This document shows, piece after piece, positions 45,931-56,204 of a stretch of 64,000 bases of DNA. The notes under the pieces were generated by a model. The model was not told the origin of the DNA. It saw nothing but the letters and a program-made list of their open reading frames with translations, and made no database searches. How positions within the stretch are numbered: position 1 is the first letter of the stretch; the number at the start of each line of letters is the position of its first letter. The stretch is from Chiua virens (taxonomy: Eukaryota > Basidiomycota > Agaricomycetes > Boletales > Boletaceae): the NCBI GenBank assembly GCA_019787685.1, contig JAHNUO010000014.1:868001-932000 (forward strand), in the 5' to 3' direction. The position numbers and the translations under genes were made by a program.

Positions 45931-47490
45931 TAGCGGCGCGTGGAGGCGCCAGTCCCCGACTCCTACTGGCTAATACACAATGACAAACAGCAAGACAAAT
46001 AATTTCTAAGATTCTCAGAAACATGTACGTGACATTGGGTGGAAATTTATCAAGAAATCGACAAGAAACTGGTTGCACCACCAGGGAACTACATTAGGCC
46101 ACGCATGGTCATAGTCAGTGGAAGCTTCTTTTTGATCACCTTGTCCAGCTTACACTTGCGGCCGAATCTCCAGAGGAGAGCTCAAGGCTTTTGATAAGCA
46201 TGAGATAATGTCGTCACTATATTTGTATTGAAGGATGCGCAACACGAAGGTCTCCCTTGACAGCTCATCAGGAGAAGCAAAGGGGAAATAGGCGAGTAAA
46301 ACATCATACAATGTTTCTAGGTTGATACTCGATATCGGACACGTTCGATAATGTGGTTCACCAGTCCCGTACATGTTTTGCGGCGTGAACGTGAATTAAC
46401 AGATGGGCGACCAGGAGATATAAGACGCTGAATACAGGTTGATATCGAGTCGAGAGTCAATTCACGGAGAGCATCTACGAGAGCATTGGGTGATAAAGAA
46501 GCCCAAGAAATCAATGTGGTAGTTGGCATCAGCAACAAATACAGGTGGCGGGGCCATACAAACGCTGGAAATAAGATGCTACAAGGGAAAGGTGGTCCCA
46601 ATACAGGTATCGGGCAGATTGACGTGTTCACATTCCCGCGCCAAGTCAGCTAAGCTAAGAGTCAGGAATGATGCACAACAACAAACGAAATGAGATACTA
46701 TAGCAGAAACCATATTCCTTTTCAAGCGCCAATTTCCAATACACAGAGATGATACCAACTTGGCGAGAACATCAACTGGTAAAGAGCTCAAGTTAGCCTC
46801 GTACACAGAGTCAACATAAAAAAACCATGGTGGAAGGTCCCGTCGTCTATCAGACAATCGAGATTGGCACATATCACTTTGGGAGTGTGATTCATCAACA
46901 ATTTCTCGCAGAAGGCGACAATGGGTATAATTGCTATCAGCAAAGTATATGGGGGGGTTGACAAATGTTAGACGAGCAGGGACAAATAAAATGGTGATAT
47001 TTATACCATCATACGAGACAGAACCAATGAATTCAACATTGCATTGCATGCATAAAACCGAGTGAACCTTCAAAGTGTTCTTCAACCAAACACAGAAGTT
47101 TTCGGGGGTATCGAAACACGAGGCATTTTGAAGAGGAAAATATATGGGATCATAGTAGAACAGATAGTCACGAATATCGTGTGGATCATCATCAGGAGGG
47201 ACTTGCACTTCGTCAAGGAGATGGGGTGCAATGCAAGGTAATTTATCAACGAACCTGACAAATTATTAATCACAGTTATATTCGCTCTGAGAGGACACTT
47301 ACATCTTTGCACGCCACGAAAACCGACTAGTGCAACGAGGGCTTTTTTTTGTTGCTTTTAGTGAAGAAAAGCAACTGTACAGTTATTGTTATGTAAAATA
47401 TTCCCACGCTACAGATGCGTTTGCAGGTACTGTAGCCACCAAATCCTGCCCGACAAGAACCCTCCTCCACTTCGTGGGAGTCGGGGACTA
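45931..47490 (-). mobile_element. Helitron-like non-autonomous element B, 1.56 kb
   Basis: Read on the minus strand it starts TAGTCCCCGACTCCCAC (47,490 down) and ends GTAGGAGTCGGGGACT, the hairpin GGCGC-CTCCAC-GCGCC and GCTA at 45,931. These are the ends of element A, and the sequences just inside the 5' end (gtggaggagggtt versus gtgggaggagggtt) also match. No TSD directly at its ends. It lies within a larger insertion in SCY1 exon 1 that is bounded by a 29-bp direct repeat (45,046-45,074 and 47,516-47,544). Confidence 0.65.
46579..47304 (-). CDS. unknown Cys-containing protein, copy B (open)
   Basis: The start codon is split: AT at 47,304-47,303, a 48-bp GT..AG intron, then G at 47,254, as in copy A. 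The following exon is open for about 225 codons to 46,579. In order: MFVDKLPCIAPHLLDEV, YLFYYDPIYFPLQ, CFDTPENFCVWLKNTLKVHS, LCMQCNVEFIGSV, YFADSNYTHCRLLREI, PPWFFYVDSVYEANLSSL and SLCIGNWRLKRNMVSAIVS. The C-x-x-C and T-H-C pattern suggests a metal site; hydrophobic strands dominate. Coding-like sequence continues in other frames to 46,150 (SRRKTCTGLVNHIIERV, LLAYFPFASPDELSRET), so the true protein may be longer and the stop secondary. No named family known to me. Confidence 0.6.
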
Positions 47491-48349
47491 AACCCACATG
47501 CAAAAAGCTCCTTAAAATCTCGGTTCAGCAGCCATATCAACCCTCATCCAAATATCTGGCATCAACTTACCATTCACCCTCGGTCCAAAGGTCGCCTCCT
47601 GCGAAACGCTTTGGGTCTTGCACGATGCCACGAAATGTGTACAGTCACACATGTTCCAACTCTGATACAAGCTAACCTCACCAGCACATAGTACGATGGT
47701 AGCCATGTTTCAGTTTTCGAGTACGACTTCGTACACCTGCTCAACAAGTCTACGATCCCGCTCGCCAAGAATGCGCTGCGCAAGCTACGTACCATTCGGC
47801 ATCCTGATGTGCTCAAATTCATGGACGTCATCGAATCGGAAACTGCAATTTTCATCATGACGGAATGCGTCCAACCACTATCAGCCATGTTGCAGGCATG
47901 GGCATCCAAGAGCCAGCAGGAACGACACGACTGGTTACTTGGAGGGTTGCATCGAATATCGGTACGTCTTCTACAATGCTATACTTCTGTTACGAAATAC
48001 ATGGTTCTACATAGGTCGCCCTCGCATTCATCAACGACTCCGCTGGGTCGACCCACGGCAGCGTCAGGCCAGACACGATCTTCATATCACCGTCCGGAGA
48101 GTGGAAGTTGGGTGGTTTTGAAATCTTGAGCAACCCCAAAGACGACAACCCGGTGCTTTATTTAAGTTCGTGTCAGTCAAGGCATGCTCACCTTCATTAA
48201 CGTAATTCACTCTAGATGATGGGTGGTTCGCTTCTGGGATCGATGAGCTCCGCGCCGCTGGAGGTCAAGAAGAGCGGCTGGTCCGCGTTAAAGGAGCGAG
48301 TCGACGTCCAATCGTCCTCGCTTGCCGTACCTTGCATGGCCGTGTGATT

Positions 48350-49070
48350 CGTTCGAGAGCCAGTTCGAGCGATGTCCACAGTGTCTTACGCCAACGCCCA
48401 TCACCCTCCTCCCGCTCTCCGTGCCAGCCAACTGAACCTCATCGCACACAGTGCGCCATGCACCCTCTTCCACCCTCGTCTGTCTTCTCAACGTCAATGT
48501 AGCCCCACCTCCGGTACCAACGCGCCGAGTTCGTCGTCCGGTTCGGCGCCGATTGCTACACTGGCATGTGCAAAATAACATCCACGACGACCCTCCATCC
48601 GCCCTCCTCATTCAGATCATTGCGATCCTCCCTCCATGCTCACCCATCTTTAGCATCGAAGCAGACCGCCGCTTGACTCTTACCAAACAACATGAACTCA
48701 GAAGCACATCCCCGACGCAGAACTAGTCCCCAATGGAGACGACGGGTTCCTGCTCTAGTTTGAAAAAATCAACCGGCATGTGCTCACGTTTTCAAAGTGC
48801 GAGTCTCCGGGATATTGTGAAGCGGGGGGGATTGGTGCCAGTATGGAGGGCGTCTCGGAGCAGCATTATCAAAAAGACGAGCTTGTTTGACGAGGCAGAG
48901 GCGGACGTGACAAGATGGTAATCAGTTTAGAACAGGGACTCGTACGCACGGTGCCCTTGTGTCTGAGTAGAGATGTCTAATTTTCGATCCCACTTTGATA
49001 CTAAAGCGGTCCAGAGCCAGGACCCGTCGTCAATTCTGACTCGCTATCCTGAAATATCGGTATCATACAT
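48350..49070. other. no clear gene
   Basis: Pro/Ser-rich short frames on the plus strand. A weak stretch near 48,735-48,900 (GDDGFLL, then a His/Lys-rich region) may be the decayed continuation of the SCY1-like gene, but I cannot establish it. The next gene ends at 49,080 on the other strand. Confidence 0.3.
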
Positions 49071-49079
49071 ATCATCCAA

Positions 49080-51301
49080 TCATTGCTCTACTCTGCTCAC
49101 TGGCACCCAATCCGTGATATGACGAAGCATCTCGACGTCATGTTCAGCACGAATCGGTAGCCAGTCCATCGCATCAGGCGGTCTCCAGAACTTCCTGTTG
49201 ACAAATGGCGGATATACTGTCTCATTCGCTTTCCCCGCCCAATCAAAGTCAATAAACTTGACGTCCGTCATGTCCGACTTGGAGGCCATGATGTTCGTAT
49301 CTCGCAAATCACCATGCACATAGCCAGCTTCATGAAATTTCGACAACTTTTCCGCAATAATGTCCTTGACGGATTCCGTGACTGGCCTGTCGTACAACGT
49401 CTCATATCCGTCGCTGATATCGTCCATGATGACCATAAGCCAGCCACCGACGATAGTCTCGAAACCCCGCAACGTTGGAGCACATCCCAAAGATACGCAG
49501 TAATCATGCGCGTCGGGCGAATACTGTCTGACGAACTTGATACAGATTGGAAGCCCCTTGTCGGAATCTTCGAATCCAAAGAAGACCAACTGCTTCTCCA
49601 ATATCTGATGCTTGTATATGATTTCGACCCTTTGCTGGGTGATCCGAGAAGTGTAGCAGGCGGGGTGCGGGAAAAGTTGAGGGGGTGACAATCTTGACGA
49701 TTCCGGGGACTCCAAGTGATTGTAGTATTCCTTCAACGTTCGGGAAGCCTCGCGAAATGCAGCCATGTGCCGTGCAAGAACTAGGAGATCCGCGGTGTCC
49801 GTACTATGCACATGGAAAGCGACCCTTGCAAGCAAAGTCGATATTTGATCCTACAGACATAATGATCAGTGACGGAGTGTTGACCGCTTGCATGTACAAA
49901 CCAACCATAAATTGACATCAGCAAACACGGCAAAGGAGAGTGTGACATCTTGACCACCTCCGTTCTTGTAAACTCCAGGTAGTATGCTATCTCCTGAAAG
50001 TATGGCTCTTTCGCGACACATCCCACCTCGTTCTTGAATTCGGCCAAGACGTAACGATAGCCTAGAGTAGACATGTCCCCGTCGGTTTCAAATCCGGCAG
50101 TGTGTGTCCTACTGATGTTGAGATGGATGTCATAAGTTTTCAGGACGCTTTTGATCTCTTCAACTCGCCGTGCCTCGTCCGAGTAAACTTTGCACATCGC
50201 ATTCGCGAGATCGATGACAAATATGTCGTCCGCTGCAGTCAACGAAATATTCTGGATGTCGTCCTTAAATTGCGCGAAGACGGAGTGCAACAAGGTTAAA
50301 GGGATGCGGTCTTCGTGTTCACGAGGGCGTCCACAGGGGATAACTTGAGCGTCGCTGTTCTGACGTTTCCGGAATGTAGATGGGGCAGCAGTAGTTGAAG
50401 GACTCTGCGGCTTATTCTTTCTGAGGAACTTGGAGCGCTCGCCTTCAACTGTGGGGGCCGGCGTGTCCTTGCTTGCCGCATACCCTCCACGACGAGACGA
50501 AGGTGGAACAGTGAGCCCTGTGACCTAATAATCAGTACTATTCCTGCAAACGCTGGCAAGGGTGACTATGCGTACTTTGACTAGTTGCCACTTCGATGAC
50601 GACGTGTAACGTATTTGAACAAAATGGCATATTATGGAACACGTCGCGCGCCTTTTGGTTAGTGGGGATGTGGTCTCCTTCTCCCATGCATTGGAGTACT
50701 TCTTTCAGTTCGTTGTCATCTTTGAACGATATCTTGTAGAGCTGCAAGTCAACGAGAGGCAAGTCTTGAAGCGGTGGCCAGGATTCTTTGGCTCTGAATT
50801 TGAGTGCAGAACCCAGCATTTGATCGCCGGCTAGTTCTACGATATCTGCTTCCTTGGGACTACCACCTCGAATTCTGCATGTGATTGGGTAGGTGGGGAA
50901 ATCTGAACAATCTATCCAAGAGAGGATCGTGCATCAAATCTAGAGACCAGACCAAAGCCGCACATACCTAGGATAAAGTGAAGATGATCTGACAGGAACT
51001 GTGGTGCAAAGGTATCTGCTAACGTCTTCGTTCGCGTAATACGCAAGGGATACAAGTCAGAGATCGACAGTGCGCCGAGGGCATCAACGAATCCATCACT
51101 TTCAAGATCCAATGGATGCATCTGTGGGATCTTATATAGACTTGAAATACCACTAAAATCCCTGCCACATTTTCTGAGCCATGATTCCATAATGCGTTCC
51201 TCGACAGTCAAAAGAGTGGTATTCAGAGAGGTATGTATTGAGAAAACCTGAGAGAGGGGGATGCCTCGTACCCAATACCATACTTCTACAGGCTCGCTCA
51301 T
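49080..51301 (-). CDS. double Crinkler-type N-terminus fused to a kinase-like domain
   Basis: Four exons, 51,301-50,968, 50,911-50,576, 50,517-49,898 and 49,850-49,080; introns 47-58 bp; phases agree through 686 codons, so the gene looks intact. Residues ~1-112 form a Crinkler-type (ubiquitin-like) module: VEVWYWVRGIPLSQVFSI, LYKIPQMHPLDLESDGFVDA, TKTLADTFAPQFLSDHLHFI. Residues ~115-223 form a second: PITCRIRGGSP, LPLVDLQLYKISFKDDNELK, LHVVIEV. A basic linker follows, then the fungal kinase-like part: YVLAEFKNEVG, FVRQYSPDAHDYC, MVIMDDI, the catalytic loop HGDLRDTNIM, and FIDFDWAG where DFG is usual. Crinkler proteins combine such headers with variable effector domains. Location and target are unknown. 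Confidence 0.75.
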
Positions 51302-51408
51302 CCTTGGCCATTACTGTGGCGAGGTATGCTTGTGGTATTGAAACGAAGGGCAACGTGACGACATAATTGTCTCACGGCCACCCAAAACGGTTGTGTGTGA
51401 CATTGTGA
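51217..51408. repeat. 5' end of the Crinkler-kinase gene, duplicated at 53,010-53,194
   Basis: The first 25 codons, the start codon and about 105 bp upstream are present again at 53,010-53,194 with few differences, in the same orientation. The distal copy keeps MSEPVEVWYWVRGIPLSQV but then runs into unrelated sequence. The two copies bracket 51,409-53,009, so an insertion with duplication or a local tandem duplication is likely. Confidence 0.85.
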
Positions 51409-52600
51409 TTTAACGGCCCTGCGGGCAGACCTGGACCCCGAGCAATAAATTGATTATGTAACATGTTAATATTATAATACATTGTACGATTCACGAGCAA
51501 GACAGTAGATGCGTGTTATGATAGAGAGACAGTTGCTTTCTTGCGTTGAAGATCGAAACGAAACTTACACCCGCTTGAGTAAACAATGGCAGTCACAACT
51601 CGGGTGTAGATTGTCAATGGACTCAGAAAAAGTCATGCTTCGTACCCCAAGCGATAAACAGATTATGTAACATGCTATTCTAACACATTGTGCGATTTAC
51701 GATCTTTGGAAGTCGCTCCTTGAGCTGCGAGGAGAGGCAGGCAGAGGGACTAGGTGGGCGAGGTTTGGGCAAGACTCCGGTCCTGGGCCGCCGGGTATGT
51801 GTGAGCTGCGAGGGTGGGTGGGAAACCTTGCAGATGGCATGTACCAGGCAGTCGGGATCGCGTGCCCCGGACCCCAGGGGAGTGAGCTGCAAGGAGCCGG
51901 AATGGGGCATGGAGGCCCAGGGAGTGGCGGGTGGGTGCGCTGAAACGGGCAAGGACGAGCAGCGAGCGCTGCGACGTGGACGAGCGACGTGGTGGAGGCA
52001 AAAGCGGAAGCGATGCCTCTCGCTTGCATCGCTTGTCCAAAGACCTTGCACTGTGGCTGCGCTCGTGCCTCGCTACACCACAGTTCGACCTGCAAGATTT
52101 TGAAGACAGTAGATACATTTTATATACTTAATCATCTAGATCAGCCAAGTGAACAATAAGCCTGTAAAGAACATGAGCAGGAATAATAAATGTTAATCAA
52201 TCATGATAAACTGACATTGCCAGAATGTGGGAAATAAATTGAACGGCCTCCATCGGAACGTGGCCCCGTTACGTGGGTGTATTGAAATACACTAGGTGAT
52301 ATCCGCTCCACTGATTGCGATATGAATTTGTGTTGTCGGGATTTGATGCGAAAGGAGGCTTATGACTTGCAAGCCTGAAATACGCACCGTTCATCGTTTT
52401 GTCGTTTCAACCATTCTTATCGATATGTGCCTGCATGCGAAAGATTCATTGGAAACGCGGATTAGAAAGGTACGTACTTTTAAATGTTTTTGCGAGAGAA
52501 CAAGAGTGTTCAAGACAGCTAGCAACCGGTGTATTTCCGATCTTTGACACCATTGTGGACCTTAGTCGAAGTCAACGTATGTTCCGTTCGCGAGACAGGA
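51409..52600. other. dispersed-repeat block, no gene
   Basis: Two ~60-bp related pieces (ccccgagcaataaa..attatgtaacatgt.. at 51,438-51,500 and about 51,648-51,705) lie 210 bp apart. 51,408-51,450 resembles 39,246-39,290. 51,700-51,775 (tctttggaagtcgctccttg start) matches 42,349-42,420 inside the TIR element. 51,750-52,080 is GC-rich and open on both strands, which is compositional. 52,100-52,600 is AT-rich with short frames only. Confidence 0.5.
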
Positions 52601-52613
52601 GCAGTTTGACGTA

Positions 52614-52814
52614 TTGAAACACAGAATTTTCACGCATGTTGTCCCTCCGGCACGCTCTTGGGACATATACCCAACAAAATTGTTAAAAAAAATAGCAGGC
52701 TTCATGTCTGTGGCAGATTTAGTGGTGTACGGAGGGACGTGCAAAGCAAATTACGATGTAATGCATGGTATTGACGCACTTCGGGCTGCCATGGCTATCA
52801 CGACAAAGAGATAA
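52614..52814 (+). other. short ORF with weak F-box-like look
   Basis: 66 codons; PTKLLKKIAGFMSVADLVVY resembles the helical start of an F-box. It is too short and isolated to call. It ends just before the duplicated Crinkler 5' piece. Confidence 0.2.
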
Positions 52815-53239
52815 GAGTAAGAGAAAACGACAATAGCTATCGCGACGAAGCTATAAAAGGAAACAACAGCATCCAAGATCCGTTCAGACACAGACGATAT
52901 TGGCAAAAGACGTACGATTTGCAGCGATAGCTATCACGACGAAGAAATAAAAACGAAGAGCTAGAAGAAAACAACATCTGACGGACCCATCCTACAAAGA
53001 ATTCGAATCCGACAGAGGTATGTATTGAGAAAACCTGAGAGAGGGGGATGCCTCGCACCCAATACCATACTTCTACAGGCTCGCTCATCCTTGGCCATTA
53101 CTGTGGCGAGGTATGCTTGTGGTATTGAAACGAAGGGCAACGTGACGACATAATTGTCTCACGGCCACCCAAAACGGTTGTGTGTGACATTGTGACAAGT
53201 GGACTACCGAGTCATGCAGCAAACAAGCTACGAGGGGCC

Positions 53240-54302
53240 CAGAGTTCTCAAGGTCGTAGATGCTCACACGGTCAGTTATAATATCATAAAGTTTGCTAAC
53301 TAGGATGATGTCTAGATCCGCCTTACGACAATAGGCGTTGTTCGTTTCAAGAAGGTTGGGGTCGATGAAGCGCCTGAGGATGAAGAAGACGTTGAGGGTG
53401 AAGAAGAGGTCGAGGGTGAAGAAATGGTCGAGGCTACACCATCTGGATTGGCGTCTTCCCCGAGTCTACCTCTGCTATGCCCGCCCACAATGCAGCTCAG
53501 GACGTCCTAGCCCTTCTCAAGGACTACCAGATCACCGACGTCGGCATCGGATACCGCAAATCCTTCCACGTGCGTAAGGCTGCTCCTCAGCTTCTGCAAC
53601 CTGTCGATGGCCTAGACCCGCTTGCCGATCCCCTCACTCCCACCCTTGGCTTCCACATCTCTACTAAGGCCAGGCCCGACACTCAGGGGACCATGGGCCC
53701 ATACCTTGCAGAAGGTGGCGACAGCAACAACCTCTTGGGCCTCTCGTGCTATCACGTCCTCATCAGATTGAAGGATCCCATCGTGGACTACATTTGCCAC
53801 TCCAGTGTGCCTTCCAGAGACGTCCTCCTGCTCGGCAAGAGAGCCTTCACCAACTTCGTCGGTTCAATCAAACTCAGGATCGGACGGCACAGCATCATGG
53901 TTAAGCGCTGGAGGAAACAGATTGGAGGGTTCGTGGAGAGGGAGAAGGGCACCAACACTGTCGACGTTGAGAAGGCAAGGGCGGCCCGGATCAAGGACTG
54001 GGAAATTTTTGACAACTGCGTCCTTGGCAACATCCTCTCCCCAGCCATCAGTCTCGGCGTCGGTGAACATCATTTCACAGAGGACTGGGAAATTTTCCAG
54101 GTCGACCTCGTCAAGCTCAGTGATGGCTTCCAAGGCCATAAGTTGGACCTCGGTGCGTTTTGACCATCCATTCGACTAAGGCCATCTACTAACCAACATG
54201 AATTTTTTTGTTTATATCTAGCAACAAAGCTGACACCCGACGAGTTCACGGCCAAATATTTCCCCCGTGGAGACGCCAACTGGAAGTTTGAGCATCCCAC
54301 TG
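53240..54302 (+). pseudogene. trypsin-fold-like Agaricomycete protein, 3'-truncated
   Basis: In order: an acidic E-rich stretch (53,390-53,440, in a different frame), YTIWIGVFPEST, DVLALLKDYQITDVGIGYRK, LTPTLGFHISTKARPDTQGT, YLAEGGDSNNLLGLSCYHVL, RDVLLLGKRAFTNFVGSI, LRIGRHSIMV, NILSPAISLGVGEHHFTEDW, DLGA, an intron (54,154-54,222), and LTPDEFTAKYFPRGDANW. I recognise an expanded Agaricomycete family with a GGDSN..L..RHV core that resembles the His region of chymotrypsin-fold enzymes; here the RHV is YHV. The gene is cut at about 54,300 where it meets the antisense BEACH fragment. Function uncharacterised. Confidence 0.6.
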
Positions 54303-55900
54303 TGTTTGCGCAGGAGATGGACAAGCGACAGCGAGGGTTCTTGCGCTCTGCGGGACTTGGCCGCCGTCGCACTCATGAATGGAGACGACGTTGTCGGAGT
54401 AGCATGAGACAAGTGCCATACACGGACCAAAGAATCGTCCGATCCAGTGGTAGGGTGTCTTGGCCCGCGAACGCAGCGCAAGTAGGAAAAGTAGTTTCCA
54501 AAGTTTGCACGACCTGAAACAATACTGCCCGTCATTCTCGAACACGAGAGACGGCACGGTACTTACAGTGTCGTGATGTAACAATCGGAGAGTGTCATCC
54601 TTTCCCCATCGGACTTGTTCGTCCGGCCGTAAAGGAGGAGAGAGCAGACCTTCTGGCATGGGTATCACCTTGCCGCTACTATCTTGCAGGATAGATGCGA
54701 CAGGCCTATTCACAACTACTACGATCTGTGAGCATAGGATGATGCAATGAACCCATTCCCGTTACCTTTTAGTGGGCGAGGGTCTCTTGTCAGCGCTAGG
54801 GCATCTTCTGGCACTTCTCGGGAGGATTGCACTGGGAGGCTGAGGATAGTTTCTCGTGGGATGAGGAGCCGAAAAGAGTTTCCGTGGTGACTTTGTCCAA
54901 CTATTCACGGCATAAGCTCAGTTTACCAAAGAACAAGGACTCGACCTACTCACAGTTGTGAATGATCCCGATTGTCATCCCTCGTTCCAGAGGGTCCGTG
55001 ATCTTGTCTAGGTCTGCGTTATGACTGAGAAAGGTTACCTTCGGAAATTCGCAACCAACCAACCTATGGCGCCCTTGTAGCTCAACGGATGAAGCACGCT
55101 GAGTAAATCAACATCACGTTGTTTGCAACCCCATATAAGATCGATTCAAGCTGGAAGACTCTCGCTGATGTAGCGACTCTCCAAGGCCTAACGAACAAGA
55201 GTTTAGGCTGAATGGACGGTGATGCACATCATACTTACCTGATGATGCATCTGCACAAACAGAAGCGCATCACCCTTGGCCCATGGGGGTAGCTTCACGT
55301 TATGGATCTTTTCCCCCATGGTTGTCGGGAAACGAAAGTTAAGATTTGATAGATTCTCGAGAAATCTGGTCGATGTGTGAGATAGGCCTCTCACGTCATC
55401 ACTAACCATGATGATCAGCAATACATACAAAGGGACGCCGATCAACCTACATAAACAATCTATCCGGAAGATCCCAATCTCCACTCTATGGGAACAACTC
55501 AATGCGATAATTTGGTTTCAGGGCAAAGATATACCTGCAAGGTCTTGAACATGCTCGTATACGCCGGCGCCATGCGAATCAAAAAGTGGCACACTACCAT
55601 AGACCTGTCGACAAGCATACCACTCGTCCAGATCAGAACTATCTGGAAAATGAGAGCGCACGAACTAAAATGAGTACCGTAATGGAGCAGTTTCTCCCCC
55701 ACGCTGTCCAAGTTTTCGTAGCGACTGCGAGCGATCTCACAAAGCTCTGGCGTTAAGGCGGCCCCATCATCCCCATCACCCGCCATAGTCGGATGCCTGC
55801 CGCACTTCCAGGTCCAGTCGCAAATGGCACTATCGGGATGGGAAATCTGAACTGCAACATGACAGGTTGACGGCCGTCATACATCGAACCTTGGCGAGAA
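54303..55900 (-). pseudogene. BEACH-WD40 protein fragment
   Basis: Minus strand, in order: [20 protein letters not shown] and [11 protein letters not shown] (55,760-55,660), [12 protein letters not shown] (55,610), VRGLSHTSTRFLENLSNLNF, GEKIHNVKLPPWAKGDALLF and VQMHHQ (55,410-55,250) from the BEACH domain. Then a C-terminal part with REVPEDALALTRDPRPLK, RPVASILQDSSGKVIPMPEG and a WD repeat, TGSDDSLVRVWHLSHA..SLSLVHLLRKHSG (54,470-54,300). BEACH-WD40 proteins (neurobeachin/Bph1 family) act in membrane traffic. Segments of the BEACH domain and most WD repeats are missing. Introns are retained. The last word abuts the plus-strand protease-like fragment. Confidence 0.8.
55069..55160 (+). other. 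tRNA-like sequence, probably a relic
   Basis: GGCGCCCTTGTAGCTCAACG resembles a tRNA 5' end with an A box (TAGCTCAACGG). About 60 bp later, GATCGATTCAAGC resembles a B box. No complementary 3' acceptor stem was found, so it is at best a tRNA pseudogene or the head of a SINE. It lies in a gap of the BEACH-WD40 fragment. Confidence 0.25.
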
Positions 55901-56204
55901 CCAGCGAGATTATGGTGCGATGGCGTCCCCCGCAAGTCGACAGTTGAATTGTTCACTACGTTTGTATCCCAGTAATAACCACCTCCGTTCGACGGGTGTG
56001 GCGAGCCCTGACGACTCGGGAATTGGGAATCGTGGCTGCGAATGAGCCTTGCTGATCCCCGTCTCGTCCGAGGAGTGTAGTAAGGAAACGGTCTTCACCG
56101 AGCGAGAAGAGGTTTTTCTTGCGATGCGTATCGGTGTTGCATTCCGCGTACTCGTCGATGATCTGGTTGGAAATGATGACCGGACGGCCCTTGTCACCCG
56201 TGCG

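Larger units (their letters stand above)
45031..48350 (+). pseudogene. SCY1-like pseudokinase pseudogene, interrupted
   Basis: It starts at 45,031 with MDYLRNLGSAAISTL. After an insertion the exon repeats from 47,516 and goes on INLPFTLGPKVASCETLW, an intron, VSVFEYDF, IPLAKNALRKLRTIRHPDVL, KFMDVIESETAIFIMTECVQ, ERHDWLLGGLHRIS, an intron, INDSAGSTHGSVRPDTIF, ISPSGEWKLGGFEIL, an intron, and EVKKSGWSALKE (48,270). This is the N-terminal pseudokinase of the SCYL1/Scy1 family, which works in COPI trafficking and tRNA handling. The HEAT-repeat part is missing, apart from faint traces to 48,900. It is disabled by the insertion and loss of the 3' end. It starts 122 bp after the dipeptidase stop, perhaps native gene order. 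Confidence 0.85.

Noticed and set aside
51690..52118. 137-codon plus frame and matching minus frames
   Set aside because: Open in five frames through GC-rich composition; contains a dispersed repeat piece shared with 42,349.
55069..55160. Functional tRNA gene
   Set aside because: A- and B-box-like words are present, but no closing acceptor stem or clear anticodon arm; kept only as a weak tRNA-like relic.
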